Assembly: GCF_000737695.1 (NCBI RefSeq)
Contig: NZ_JPRM01000055.1
Span: 1 to 64,000, forward strand
From: Flavobacterium hydatis
GTDB taxonomy: Bacteria > Bacteroidota > Bacteroidia > Flavobacteriales > Flavobacteriaceae
Length of the DNA: 64,000 bases
Reading direction: 5' to 3'
Under the pieces are notes generated by a model. The model was not told the origin of the DNA. It did no database searches and saw only the letters and a list, made by a program, of their open reading frames with translations. A program made the position numbers and the translations under genes. Shown here in pieces: positions 42,652-51,273 of the stretch (position 1 is its first letter; every line of letters begins with the position of its first letter).

Positions 42652-44358
42652 ATGGATAGCAATCAGTTAATAGTAAATACTCTCGAAAGTTGGGGAATAT
42701 CACTATATACCGGTGTTACTGGCGGTGGTGTTATTCATTTTCTTAAATACCTCAATCCTTATAAAAGAGACTCTTTTAATGCAACAGAGTTTTTAACTTT
42801 TGGGGAGTATAGCGCAGGTTTTGTTCCGTTGGGTTATTATTTAAGTACAGGTAGGATAGCAGCAACAGTGGCAACCACAGGAGCTGCTACAAAACTTATT
42901 AGTTGTGGCCTGAGCGATGCAAAATTACATGATATTCCAGCTGTATATATTGTACCTGTTTCAGGGAATAGTACAGTAGGTTTTTCTCCTTTGCAGGACT
43001 CCACACAATATGGTAGCAATATTGTGGAGCAATTAAAAGCCGAATTGCCAGATTCTGTTTTTATATTAAATAGTCAAGCTACATTAAAAGAAACTTTAGC
43101 TCATGCAAAAAGTCAATTAGATCGTTTTAAACCAGTTGTTTTAGTTCTTGATAACGAAGGATTGAATAGTACTTATACAGAGTGCAAATCTCCATATCTG
43201 AATCAGTCAAATGTTTTTAAGAATACAAACTTAGATAGTTTTATAACTAGTTTTAAGGCAACAATAAAAGGTAAACGATTAGTGCTACTTGTAGGCGAAG
43301 AGATGGCACGTTATCCAGATGCAATACATTATACATCTGAGTTAAGTAAACTTTTATGCCCAGCAGTTATTTGGAGCATTAATGGCGCAAATGCTGTAAA
43401 TCGTGATAATCCTTATGGTTACGGATATGTATCGTTTGGCGGAAATGATAAAGCCTTATCATTAATAAACTCTCTGAATAAAAATGATGTTTTAATGATA
43501 CTTGGTGCATGTCCAGATGAATACACGGTTAATTTTAATAAATTCCCTGTTGCTCATACCTTTTTTATTGGCAATATTCCCGATGCATACGGACTGGTTG
43601 ATAATAGTTTAGAACATATTGTAGAAAGTAAATATGATCATGTTTATGCTCCTTTAGATTTAGTAATTCAAAAAATAATTGACGCTGCTCATTTTTTGCC
43701 TTTCGAGAACCTCCCATTTGAGTCTGCACCAAAAGATTTAAATAATCTGCCATTTGCCTTTGCCCGTGATAATTATGTAGATATGGTCACTTTATATCAA
43801 AGGCTTGATAATTGGTGGCCTGCACGCTCTATAGGGATTGATGATGTCTGTCAAGCCTATAAAGACCGCCAATATGTAACTCAACGTCCTAATAATAATA
43901 TTCAATTTTATTCACTTTATCGAGGCTCGGCTATGGGTGGCGCATTTGGTGTTGCTGTGGGGGCAAAACTAGCTAGTCCTGATCGCTCTGTTTTTTTATT
44001 TACAGGAGATGGCTGCTTTCGCCTATTTTCTGGTAGCATGGGAGAGGTTCATGATCTTGGTTTGGTTTTATTTTTATTAAATAATGAAACATTAGGAATT
44101 GTCGAACAAGGATTGGGCAAAATTATGCCAGATGTTGATAATGAGCGTTATCATGCCCGATTAAAATCTCTTGATTATTGCAGTATTGCGAGGGCATGTG
44201 GTTGGAATGCCGAAATATTAAATACCGATTTATCTAATCTAGATGATCTGTTAGATAGTATGATGATAAAAAATAAACCGCCTCAATCTTTGCTTATAGA
44301 AATTACTATCGATTCTATGCAATTGTTAGGAAGTAATCCCCGTCTTAAGAACCTATAA
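42652..44358 (+). CDS. Thiamine-diphosphate-dependent enzyme, decarboxylase/acetolactate-synthase-like
   Basis: This 568-residue protein has the three-domain plan of ThDP enzymes. The N-terminal PYR domain carries G-E-Y-S-A-G-F with a candidate activating Glu52. A central Rossmann-like domain spans about 190-350. The C-terminal PP domain has the metal/ThDP motif from G-D-G at 452-454 to N-N at 477-478. The usual A-H-E-Q/A-x-x-A-x-G-Y pattern is altered, so it is a divergent member and not a clear acetolactate synthase, indolepyruvate decarboxylase or phosphonopyruvate decarboxylase. A 2-oxo acid is the likely substrate. It is followed after 10 bp by a MEKHLA-domain gene, so the two form a small operon of unknown purpose. 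Confidence 0.82.
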   Translation: MDSNQLIVNTLESWGISLYTGVTGGGVIHFLKYLNPYKRDSFNATEFLTFGEYSAGFVPLGYYLSTGRIAATVATTGAATKLISCGLSDAKLHDIPAVYIVPVSGNSTVGFSPLQDSTQYGSNIVEQLKAELPDSVFILNSQATLKETLAHAKSQLDRFKPVVLVLDNEGLNSTYTECKSPYLNQSNVFKNTNLDSFITSFKATIKGKRLVLLVGEEMARYPDAIHYTSELSKLLCPAVIWSINGANAVNRDNPYGYGYVSFGGNDKALSLINSLNKNDVLMILGACPDEYTVNFNKFPVAHTFFIGNIPDAYGLVDNSLEHIVESKYDHVYAPLDLVIQKIIDAAHFLPFENLPFESAPKDLNNLPFAFARDNYVDMVTLYQRLDNWWPARSIGIDDVCQAYKDRQYVTQRPNNNIQFYSLYRGSAMGGAFGVAVGAKLASPDRSVFLFTGDGCFRLFSGSMGEVHDLGLVLFLLNNETLGIVEQGLGKIMPDVDNERYHARLKSLDYCSIARACGWNAEILNTDLSNLDDLLDSMMIKNKPPQSLLIEITIDSMQLLGSNPRLKNL

Positions 44359-44368
44359 AAAAAATACT

Positions 44369-44845
44369 ATGTCTTTAAAAAATGAACACATTCTGCTGAA
44401 ACAAATTGACGATTGTTTTTTAGCTTTAAATGGAAAAAAACTTCCATCTCCGCCCAATATTTCAGACCGTTACCAATGGTTACATGAAAATGCACCTTAT
44501 AGTATATTGGCACAAAATGCCAATGTTGATTCTTATTTTATTTACGCAAATAAATATGCTTTATCTTGTTTTAAATATTCGAAAGAAGAAATCTTATCCA
44601 TACCATCCAGATTTAGTGCTGCTATAGAAAACAGACATGAGCGTGATTTGCTATTTAATAAAGTAGCAATTGAGGGTATTGTATATAATTATAAAGGAGA
44701 ACGAGTCGATAAGTTCGAAAACAGTTTTACTATTCATGATACTATAGTCTGGCAATTACAAAATAGTAATGGTGATGTATGGGGGCAAGGTGCCTTATTT
44801 TGGCGTGAAGAAAAACAACGACCAGATTGGTATTTTGATGTATGA
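44369..44845 (+). CDS. MEKHLA-domain protein
   Basis: This 158-residue protein consists almost entirely of a MEKHLA domain, a relative of PAS sensor domains first described in plant HD-ZIP III proteins and found alone in bacteria. Typical elements are Y-I-(Y)-A-N-K-Y-A-L-x-C-F near 58, the L-P-S/I-P-S-R-(F)-S-A segment near 78, G-V/I-V-Y-N-Y-K-G-x-R near 108, and W-x-L/W-G-Q-G-A-L-F near 140. It has no output domain, so it may bind a small molecule and act on a partner. The adjacent ThDP enzyme is the obvious candidate. The gene is followed by a terminator. Confidence 0.85.
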   Translation: MSLKNEHILLKQIDDCFLALNGKKLPSPPNISDRYQWLHENAPYSILAQNANVDSYFIYANKYALSCFKYSKEEILSIPSRFSAAIENRHERDLLFNKVAIEGIVYNYKGERVDKFENSFTIHDTIVWQLQNSNGDVWGQGALFWREEKQRPDWYFDV

Positions 44846-44904
44846 CTAAAAAAAATAGTACAAAACTATACCAGTTTGTAGCTAAAAAGAATGAAATTAA
44901 CTTA

Positions 44905-44935
44905 AAGCCATTTTTAGAAAAATGGTTTTTTTATG
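44905..44935 (+). terminator. Terminator after ThDP-MEKHLA operon
   Basis: CCATTTTT at 44908-44915 pairs with AAAATGG at 44919-44925 around a short loop and runs into TTTTTTT. It marks the end of the two-gene unit 60 bp after the stop at 44845. The rest of the gap to 45251 is AT-rich and featureless. Confidence 0.75.
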
Positions 44936-45251
44936 GATTTATTTTTTAGATAATCTAAGGTATTATGTCTGTGTTTATTGATGTAACGAGGTATTGATAT
45001 GATGAAATTATTAATAAACATTATTTAGACAAAGTTCTAATTTTAGTAAATTAAATCTAGATGTTTTTAAAACTAGTAGGTACTAGTAGGATTATTTTAT
45101 TTTAGTATTTATTTTTGAATTTCTGTATAATTGCAAATAATTTAATAAAAGTTGTTTTTCTTTACCTTATAAGTTTCTTTTTGTTGGATTTTGTAAATAT
45201 TTGAAAAGTTTGAATAAGTTAACCCATCAACTATTTAATTAGTAAATAATA

Positions 45252-46418
45252 ATGAATGATATTTTAATACAAAACACGACCCTTTTTTTTAAAGAAAAAT
45301 TTGGTAACGAACCACAAAAAGTTGTCCTTTCGCCAGGAAGAATTAATATTATTGGCGAACATATTGATTATAATGATGGTTATGTTTTGCCTGCTGCTAT
45401 AGATAAGATTATTTGTTTTGCTTTTGAAAAAAACAATTCTAAAAAATCAAGAATTTTTGCAATAGATTTGAATGACGAGTTTGAAGTTGATTTAACAAAA
45501 GAGATTCAATTAAGTAATGTCGTATGGACAAATTATATCCTAGGAGTTATAAAACAACTTCAGGATAATGGTTTTTCTTTTGAGGGATTTAATTGTGTTT
45601 TTAGCAGTAATATTCCAGTTGGTTCTGGATTGTCTTCTTCGGCAGCATTAGAATGTGGGATGCTTTTTGGGATTGCAGCACTTTTTAATCTTACTATTAA
45701 TAAAGTTGATATTGCTTTATTAGGACAAAAAGCGGAGCATTGGGTTGGGATTAATTGCGGTATAATGGATCAGTTCTCCAGTGTACATGGCTTGGAAAAT
45801 AAAGTAATCAAATTAGATTGTAAAACATTGGAGTTTGAATATCATGATGCTAATTTTAGCGATTATGTTTTAGTTTTATTTGATAGCAATGTAAAACATT
45901 CCTTATTTACATCAGAATATAATACGCGTCGTGAAGAATGCGGGACGGGTTTATCGATAATTAAAAATTATTTCCCTGAAGTAAAAAGCTTTAGAGATTG
46001 TACAGAAGATCAGTTATTAAGCATTCAGGATAAAATGGATGCAACTGTTTTTAAAAGAGTGCACTATGTTATAAAAGAGATTAGTCGTGTTGCACAGGCT
46101 TGTAATGCTCTTGATAAAGGTAATATTGAGCTTTTAGGACAATTACTTTTTGAAACTCATGATGGCTTGTCTAAAGAATATGAAGTGAGTTGTCCAGAAC
46201 TAGATATGCTTGTTGCTATTGCAAAAGAGGATGATTCTATAATAGGTTCTCGATTGATGGGTGGCGGTTTTGGAGGCTGTACTATTAATTTAATTAAAAA
46301 AGGAGAAGAAAATGAAGTAAAAAATAAGTTTTCGTCCCTTTATTTAGATATATTTGGGATTGAATTAAAATTTTACGACGTAAAAATAGCGAATGGAACA
46401 TCACTTTACAACTTATAG
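45252..46418 (+). CDS. galK: Galactokinase GalK
   Basis: GalK phosphorylates galactose to galactose 1-phosphate in the cytoplasm (Leloir route). The 388-residue GHMP kinase shows all three family motifs: P-G-R-I-N-I-I-G-E-H-I-D-Y-N near residue 27, the ATP-binding P-V-G-S-G-L-S-S-S-A-A-L-E near 118, and L-M-G-G-G-F-G-G-C near 336. galT follows 6 bp later. Galactose is a common side-chain sugar of pectin, so the pair may use sugar freed from rhamnogalacturonan I. The operon is far from the pectin operators and no TGTAATCGATTACA site was found in front of it. Confidence 0.95.
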   Translation: MNDILIQNTTLFFKEKFGNEPQKVVLSPGRINIIGEHIDYNDGYVLPAAIDKIICFAFEKNNSKKSRIFAIDLNDEFEVDLTKEIQLSNVVWTNYILGVIKQLQDNGFSFEGFNCVFSSNIPVGSGLSSSAALECGMLFGIAALFNLTINKVDIALLGQKAEHWVGINCGIMDQFSSVHGLENKVIKLDCKTLEFEYHDANFSDYVLVLFDSNVKHSLFTSEYNTRREECGTGLSIIKNYFPEVKSFRDCTEDQLLSIQDKMDATVFKRVHYVIKEISRVAQACNALDKGNIELLGQLLFETHDGLSKEYEVSCPELDMLVAIAKEDDSIIGSRLMGGGFGGCTINLIKKGEENEVKNKFSSLYLDIFGIELKFYDVKIANGTSLYNL

Positions 46419-46424
46419 AATTAA

Positions 46425-47477
46425 ATGAGAAATTTTAATATTAGCGAAGACCCACACAGACGTTATAATCCATTACTTAACGAATGGGTTTTGGTTTCAC
46501 CTCATAGAGCAAAACGTCCGTGGCAGGGACAAAATGAGTTAGTTACTACCGAACCTTTACCTAAATATGACCCAACTTGTTATTTGTGTCCAGATAACGT
46601 AAGGGCTAACGGGATGAGCAATCCCAGATACGAAGACAGTTTTGTTTTCGAAAATGATTTTGCTGCCATGAAACAGGATGAAATCATTTATGAAGAAGAT
46701 ATTAAATACACCTTTTTTCTAGCTAAACCAGAAAGAGGAATCTCACGAGTTGTTTGTTTTTCGCCAAGACATGATCTTACATTACCAGAAATGGAAGTAA
46801 AGGATATTAAAAATATCGTAAAAACATGGCAAAGAGAATATGCTGATTTAGGTGCTATTAAATATATAAACCACGTTCAGATTTTTGAAAATAAAGGAAG
46901 TGTAATGGGATGTAGCAATCCACATCCTCACGGACAAATTTGGGCACAATCCTCGTTACCAACACAAGTTGAAAAAACTCAAAATAGTTTAAAGAATTAT
47001 TTTGATAAATATAAGGCTACTCTTTTACAAGATTATCTTCAGGCCGAACTAAGAAAAGATGAACGCATCGTTATCGAAAACGACCACTTTGTAGCTTTGG
47101 TTCCGTTTTGGGCAATATGGCCTTATGAAACGATGATTATAAGCAAAAGACATTTTGGTAGAATAACTGATTTTACGGATGAAGAAGATACTGCTTTTTC
47201 TAAAATTTTAAAACAGTTAACAACAAAATACGATAATCTTTTTAAAACATCTTTTCCTTACTCATCCGGAATCCATCAGGCTCCTACAGATGGTAATGAG
47301 CATCCAGAATGGCATTTCCACATGCATTTTTACCCACCTTTATTACGATCAGCATCAGTAAAGAAATTTATGGTAGGTTACGAAATGTTAGGCGAATCTC
47401 AACGAGATATCACACCAGAGAGAAGCGCTGCAACTTTAAGAGAGCAGTCTGATGTGCATTATAAACTAGAATCATAA
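46425..47477 (+). CDS. galT: Galactose-1-phosphate uridylyltransferase GalT
   Basis: GalT exchanges galactose 1-phosphate with UDP-glucose. The 350-residue protein has the zinc-binding C-Y-L-C near residue 53, the conserved C-S-N-P-H-P-H-G-Q-I-W active-site motif near 160 with the nucleophilic His, and the C-terminal E-W-H-F-H-M-H-F-Y-P-P near 293. All match the HIT-superfamily GalT family, and the length is normal. It lies 6 bp after galK, and a strong terminator follows. galE is not in the window and must be elsewhere if the pathway is complete. Confidence 0.95.
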   Translation: MRNFNISEDPHRRYNPLLNEWVLVSPHRAKRPWQGQNELVTTEPLPKYDPTCYLCPDNVRANGMSNPRYEDSFVFENDFAAMKQDEIIYEEDIKYTFFLAKPERGISRVVCFSPRHDLTLPEMEVKDIKNIVKTWQREYADLGAIKYINHVQIFENKGSVMGCSNPHPHGQIWAQSSLPTQVEKTQNSLKNYFDKYKATLLQDYLQAELRKDERIVIENDHFVALVPFWAIWPYETMIISKRHFGRITDFTDEEDTAFSKILKQLTTKYDNLFKTSFPYSSGIHQAPTDGNEHPEWHFHMHFYPPLLRSASVKKFMVGYEMLGESQRDITPERSAATLREQSDVHYKLES

Positions 47478-47623
47478 TTTTTAAATTACTTTTTGTCTTA
47501 TTATGTGAGTTAAATGACGTTTTGAGGCTTAATTACTTTCAGAATAAGGGGATATTTGCTTTAGATTTTTCATTTGTCTTTTCCATAAAGACAAGTAATT
47601 TTTTAAATAAGTTCTTTTCAAGA

Positions 47624-47654
47624 TTAAGGAAGCTTCGGCTTCCTTATTTTTTTT
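47624..47654 (+). terminator. Terminator after galKT, UUCG tetraloop
   Basis: AAGGAAGC at 47626-47633, loop TTCG, GCTTCCTT at 47638-47645, then A and a run of Ts. It is a very stable hairpin and lies between galT and the convergent cysteine desulfurase gene. Confidence 0.92.
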
Positions 47655-47691
47655 ATAACACTTATTATTTACTTCAATATCGCCAGTTTAC

Positions 47692-48864
47692 TTAGTTCAA
47701 TTTTACAGGACGTAAGGAGTTTAAAATTTCTTCAACTTTATTAATTGCAAAATCAATATCGTCTTTGGTTGTATATTTCCCTATTGAAAACCGTATTGTA
47801 GATTGAGCCGTTTCATTATCGATTCCCATCGCTTTTAAAACATGACTTGTATCTAGCGATGCCGATGAACATGCAGAACCTGAACTTACTGCTAAGAATT
47901 TATTTAATGATTTTAATAAACGCTTTCCATCAGTATTAAAAAAGGAAATATTTGTAACATGAGGGAGTCTGTTTACATTTTCTCCATTTAGTTTAACTTC
48001 TTCTAAACCTATCAAAAAATCTTCCAAACGGTTCCGGAGTGCCACTATTTTTAAGTCTGTATTTAGTTCTAGTTCCTTCATTGCATTCTCTGCAGCTTTG
48101 CCAAAGCCTACAATTGCAGGAACATTTAGTGTTCCGCTTCTCATTCCGTTTTCATGCCCACCACCCGTTATTTGCGGCATTATACCTGTTTTACTACCAT
48201 CTTTTATATAAACAGCACCAACACCTTTAGGACCATACATTTTATGAGATGAGAAAGTTAAAATATCTATTGGACCATTCTTAACATTAATTGGCACTTT
48301 ACCAACAGCTTGAGTTGCATCACACATAAACAATATTTTGTTCTTTCGGCATAATTCTCCAATTTCTGCAATAGGGTGGATTACTCCAGTTTCATTGTTA
48401 GCATACATTAAGCTTACTAAAATAGTTTCTTCAGTTATTTTGTTTTCTAATTCATCCAGATCAATCATACCGTTATGATCTACATCAAGAAAAGTCACTT
48501 TTGCACCTGTGCTTTGTAAATATTCTAAAGTATCTAAGGTTGCTTTATGTTCTGTTTTGCAAGTAATAAAATGATTTCCTTTTGCTTTGCAAGCTTCATA
48601 AACACCTCTAATTGCCAGATTGTTTCCCTCAGTGGCACCAGATGTAAATATAATTTCGAGAGGATCTGCATTTATCAATTTAGCAATTTGCTTTCTGGCA
48701 TTATCTACGGCAGTTTTACTATACCATCCTAAATCATAATGTACACTTGCAGCATTGCCATACATTTCTGTAAAATAAGGAAACATTTCATCGACTACAT
48801 CTCTATCGCAAGGCGTAGTAGCATTATAATCCATGTAGATTAATTGTGATTTAATAGTCTCCAT
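47692..48864 (-). CDS. Cysteine desulfurase, NifS/IscS-like
   Basis: This 390-residue PLP enzyme should take sulfur from cysteine as an enzyme-bound persulfide. It begins with Y-M-D-Y-N-A-T-T-P near residue 10. It shows His106 in T-E-H-K-A, the PLP-binding Lys208 in S-S-H-K-M-Y-G-P-K-G, and the active Cys332 in S-S-G-S-A-C-S-S near the C-terminal side, as in group I (IscS/NifS) desulfurases. Its neighbours are not Fe-S assembly genes (no iscU, iscA or suf genes). Instead an unrecognised gene lies only 3 bp upstream on the same strand. This points to a dedicated sulfur donor for a specific process and not the general Fe-S system. Confidence 0.92.
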   Translation of the reverse strand: METIKSQLIYMDYNATTPCDRDVVDEMFPYFTEMYGNAASVHYDLGWYSKTAVDNARKQIAKLINADPLEIIFTSGATEGNNLAIRGVYEACKAKGNHFITCKTEHKATLDTLEYLQSTGAKVTFLDVDHNGMIDLDELENKITEETILVSLMYANNETGVIHPIAEIGELCRKNKILFMCDATQAVGKVPINVKNGPIDILTFSSHKMYGPKGVGAVYIKDGSKTGIMPQITGGGHENGMRSGTLNVPAIVGFGKAAENAMKELELNTDLKIVALRNRLEDFLIGLEEVKLNGENVNRLPHVTNISFFNTDGKRLLKSLNKFLAVSSGSACSSASLDTSHVLKAMGIDNETAQSTIRFSIGKYTTKDDIDFAINKVEEILNSLRPVKLN

Positions 48865-48867
48865 AAT

Positions 48868-49707
48868 CTAAGTATTTAGAAGATGAGATTTAGAAAAAGT
48901 ATTCGCTATCGTGTATTGGTTATCTCCATAATCCGTCATAAAAACATTGTGGATGTTTACTCTTTCGGTATTAAGAATTGTTGGGATGTACATATCAAAA
49001 GCAACTTCTACACCTCTGGTAACCTTATTCATATCATCACTTTCAGAAAAGTCAATAATAGTTATGTCAGTAGCATCACTAAAACGTTTTAAAATTTTAT
49101 CAGTAATATTTGTGTAATGTTGCGCCATAATCGACGGACATTTTGCAATCCATACCACATCATTTTTTATTTCTGCCAACTGAATGTATTGATTGTCTCG
49201 AGCGTGATATAGTATCGATAAAATATCATTTTTGTTCTCTATACTAATAGAATCATGATTTGTTTTTGTGTTTTTTTTCAAAAACGAAATAGTTTTATTC
49301 TTGCAATTTCTTTCATTCGATATTATGATTTTCTCTTTCTTAACAATTATATAGCTATCTAATACTTTTTCGATTTCAATAGGCAATGTGTCAATGTTTT
49401 TATCAGAGAGGTTTTTATCAGTAATCTCACAACTAGTTTCACTACAAGCAAGTCCTAAATTATCTATTAAAATTCCGATAACAATCTTAATATTCCCTTT
49501 GTGTTTTACAATTAGATTGTTAGAAATATTAAGAACATGTGTAAGAGAGTTTAAGGAGAAATCGCTAATCTCATAACGTGGGTCATAATGCCCGCCTTCT
49601 AGGTATATTATGGGCGGAGTTATAAATTGATTTTCCGAAAGATACTTTTCAATTAGCTGAAAAACATCATTTTCTAGTAGGTTTAGTTTAAAAAGTTCTA
49701 GTTTCAT
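48868..49707 (-). CDS. Unrecognised 279-residue protein paired with cysteine desulfurase
   Basis: I do not recognise a family. The protein has no signal peptide or membrane segment and looks cytoplasmic. Near residue 36 is a L-E-G-G-H-Y-D-P-R-Y-E motif rich in potential ligands. Cysteines occur near 108 and 113 (A-C-S-E-T-S-C), near 160 (R-N-C-K-N-K) and near 209 (A-K-C-P-S), any of which could accept sulfur or bind a metal. The middle region (about 115-180) is lysine- and asparagine-rich. The C-terminal 70 residues contain I-I-D-F-S-E-S-D-D and M-T-D-Y-G-D-N-Q-Y-T. The stop lies 3 bp before the desulfurase start, so the two are co-expressed and probably work together. Confidence 0.7.
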   Translation of the reverse strand: MKLELFKLNLLENDVFQLIEKYLSENQFITPPIIYLEGGHYDPRYEISDFSLNSLTHVLNISNNLIVKHKGNIKIVIGILIDNLGLACSETSCEITDKNLSDKNIDTLPIEIEKVLDSYIIVKKEKIIISNERNCKNKTISFLKKNTKTNHDSISIENKNDILSILYHARDNQYIQLAEIKNDVVWIAKCPSIMAQHYTNITDKILKRFSDATDITIIDFSESDDMNKVTRGVEVAFDMYIPTILNTERVNIHNVFMTDYGDNQYTIANTFSKSHLLNT

Positions 49708-50574
49708 TTTCTTTTGTTTTAAGTTATGTAAATCTGGGGATATAAATAAAGTCGACAGTTATAATAATTAATGCTTAGGTTTTGCAATGAGAATGTTTAT
49801 TATTTAGATAGGTTAATAAAAACAAAATTGTTATAACATGTCATGAGCAGACTGGTGAGCTATATATAGGTAATAATTATAATGGTGAAAGCGGAATGAC
49901 TTTGTTGAATTGCTTTTAAATTTAATTCTTAGAATAAATTAAATTTTCATTCCTTAAATTTTTATAGACTTCTACATATAATTGTATCAAAGCAAAAAGC
50001 ATCGATTATACTTTTACTTCAAAAAAACAATATCATACTTATATGTAAAATTAATCGTGGTATTTGTAAAACTACTTGTACTTGATAGTAAGTGGTTCAA
50101 TTTTAAGGGTTTATACAATATAAAAGTAACGCATTTTTCTGAAATTCAGTACTTTAGGAACAAACAATTGTTATATTATTAACAATTACGGTACTCTAAT
50201 GAGTTTATTTAATAAAGATAAATTTTCAAGAAATCATATTTGTAGCCATTATAGGATTTAAAAGATAGTCTATTATCCTAATCCCATGCATATTTACTCA
50301 TATAGTATTAATTTGTAAGATTATATATCGGATTATATTGTTAAAACACTTTGTAAACAAAATATGTCTTAATCTGTTTATTTAAAGGCTTTTGGTGTTT
50401 ATAGAAAATAATGTTTTATAGGGACATTTGCATGTTTTCTTTTAGTAAAATTTATGTTGTTTTATGTGGAAATTTATAGGACCTATAGAAGAATAATTGA
50501 TTTTATTAAAGTAGAAATTATAGCAGAAAACAACTTTATTTAAAAACTAGAATAAAATTTAAAACAAAAAAATT
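49708..50574. other. Long non-coding stretch upstream of gldL
   Basis: These 867 bp are very AT-rich. A 66-codon frame at 49982-50182 lacks features of a real protein. The region contains the divergent promoters for the 279-residue gene and gldL, but no dispersed hairpins, operators or gldK remnant were recognised. It is the longest featureless gap in the window. Confidence 0.5.
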
Positions 50575-51228
50575 ATGGCATTATTAAGTAAAAAAGTAAT
50601 GAATTTCGCTTATGGTATGGGAGCAGCAGTAGTAATTATTGGTGCTTTATTCAAAATTACCCACTTTGAAATCGGACCGTTAACAGGAACTTTGATGCTT
50701 TCAATCGGATTAGTAACAGAGGCATTAATCTTTGCTCTTTCCGCTTTTGAACCTGTTGAAAAGGATTTGGATTGGACAATTGTATATCCAGAATTAGCCG
50801 ATGGTAAAGCTAGAAATGAACGAAAAATTGCTAAAGTTGAAACTCCAACGGAAACACAAGGTTTATTATCTCAAAAATTAGATACAATGCTTAAAGAAGC
50901 TAAAATTGACGGAGAGTTAATGTCAAGTTTAGGTAACAGCATCAAGAATTTTGAATCTGCTGCAAAAAGTATCTCTCCAACAATTGACTCAATTGCTTCT
51001 ACAAAAAAATACAGTGAAGAGTTATTTACAGCTGCTTCTCAGATGGAATCATTAAATAGTTTATATAAAGTTCAATTAGAAAGTGCTACAAGAAATGCAG
51101 AAGCTAATAAAGAAATCGCTGAAAATGCAACTAAATTAAAAGAGCAAATGCAATCTATGACTGCAAATATTGCTTCTTTAAATAATGTATATGGTGGTAT
51201 GCTTACAGCTATGGGAAACAAAGGATAA
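50575..51228 (+). CDS. gldL: Gliding motility / type IX secretion motor protein GldL
   Basis: GldL forms with GldM the proton-driven inner-membrane motor of gliding and type IX secretion. The 217-residue protein has two N-terminal membrane helices (about 10-30 and 35-57). They include Glu49 in L-V-T-E-A-L, the position of the conserved protonatable Glu of F. johnsoniae GldL. A coiled-coil cytoplasmic tail (about 100-210) follows. Sequence and length are close to the canonical protein. Normally the order is gldK-L-M-N, but no gldK precedes it. gldM follows after 45 bp. Confidence 0.93.
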   Translation: MALLSKKVMNFAYGMGAAVVIIGALFKITHFEIGPLTGTLMLSIGLVTEALIFALSAFEPVEKDLDWTIVYPELADGKARNERKIAKVETPTETQGLLSQKLDTMLKEAKIDGELMSSLGNSIKNFESAAKSISPTIDSIASTKKYSEELFTAASQMESLNSLYKVQLESATRNAEANKEIAENATKLKEQMQSMTANIASLNNVYGGMLTAMGNKG

Positions 51229-51273
51229 TTAGTTAAAAGCAATTATTAATTAAGAACTAATTATTTAGAAAAT

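Noticed and set aside
49982-50182. 66-codon ORF upstream of gldL
   Set aside because: Low-complexity product rich in Lys, Tyr and Phe, as expected from AT-rich non-coding DNA.
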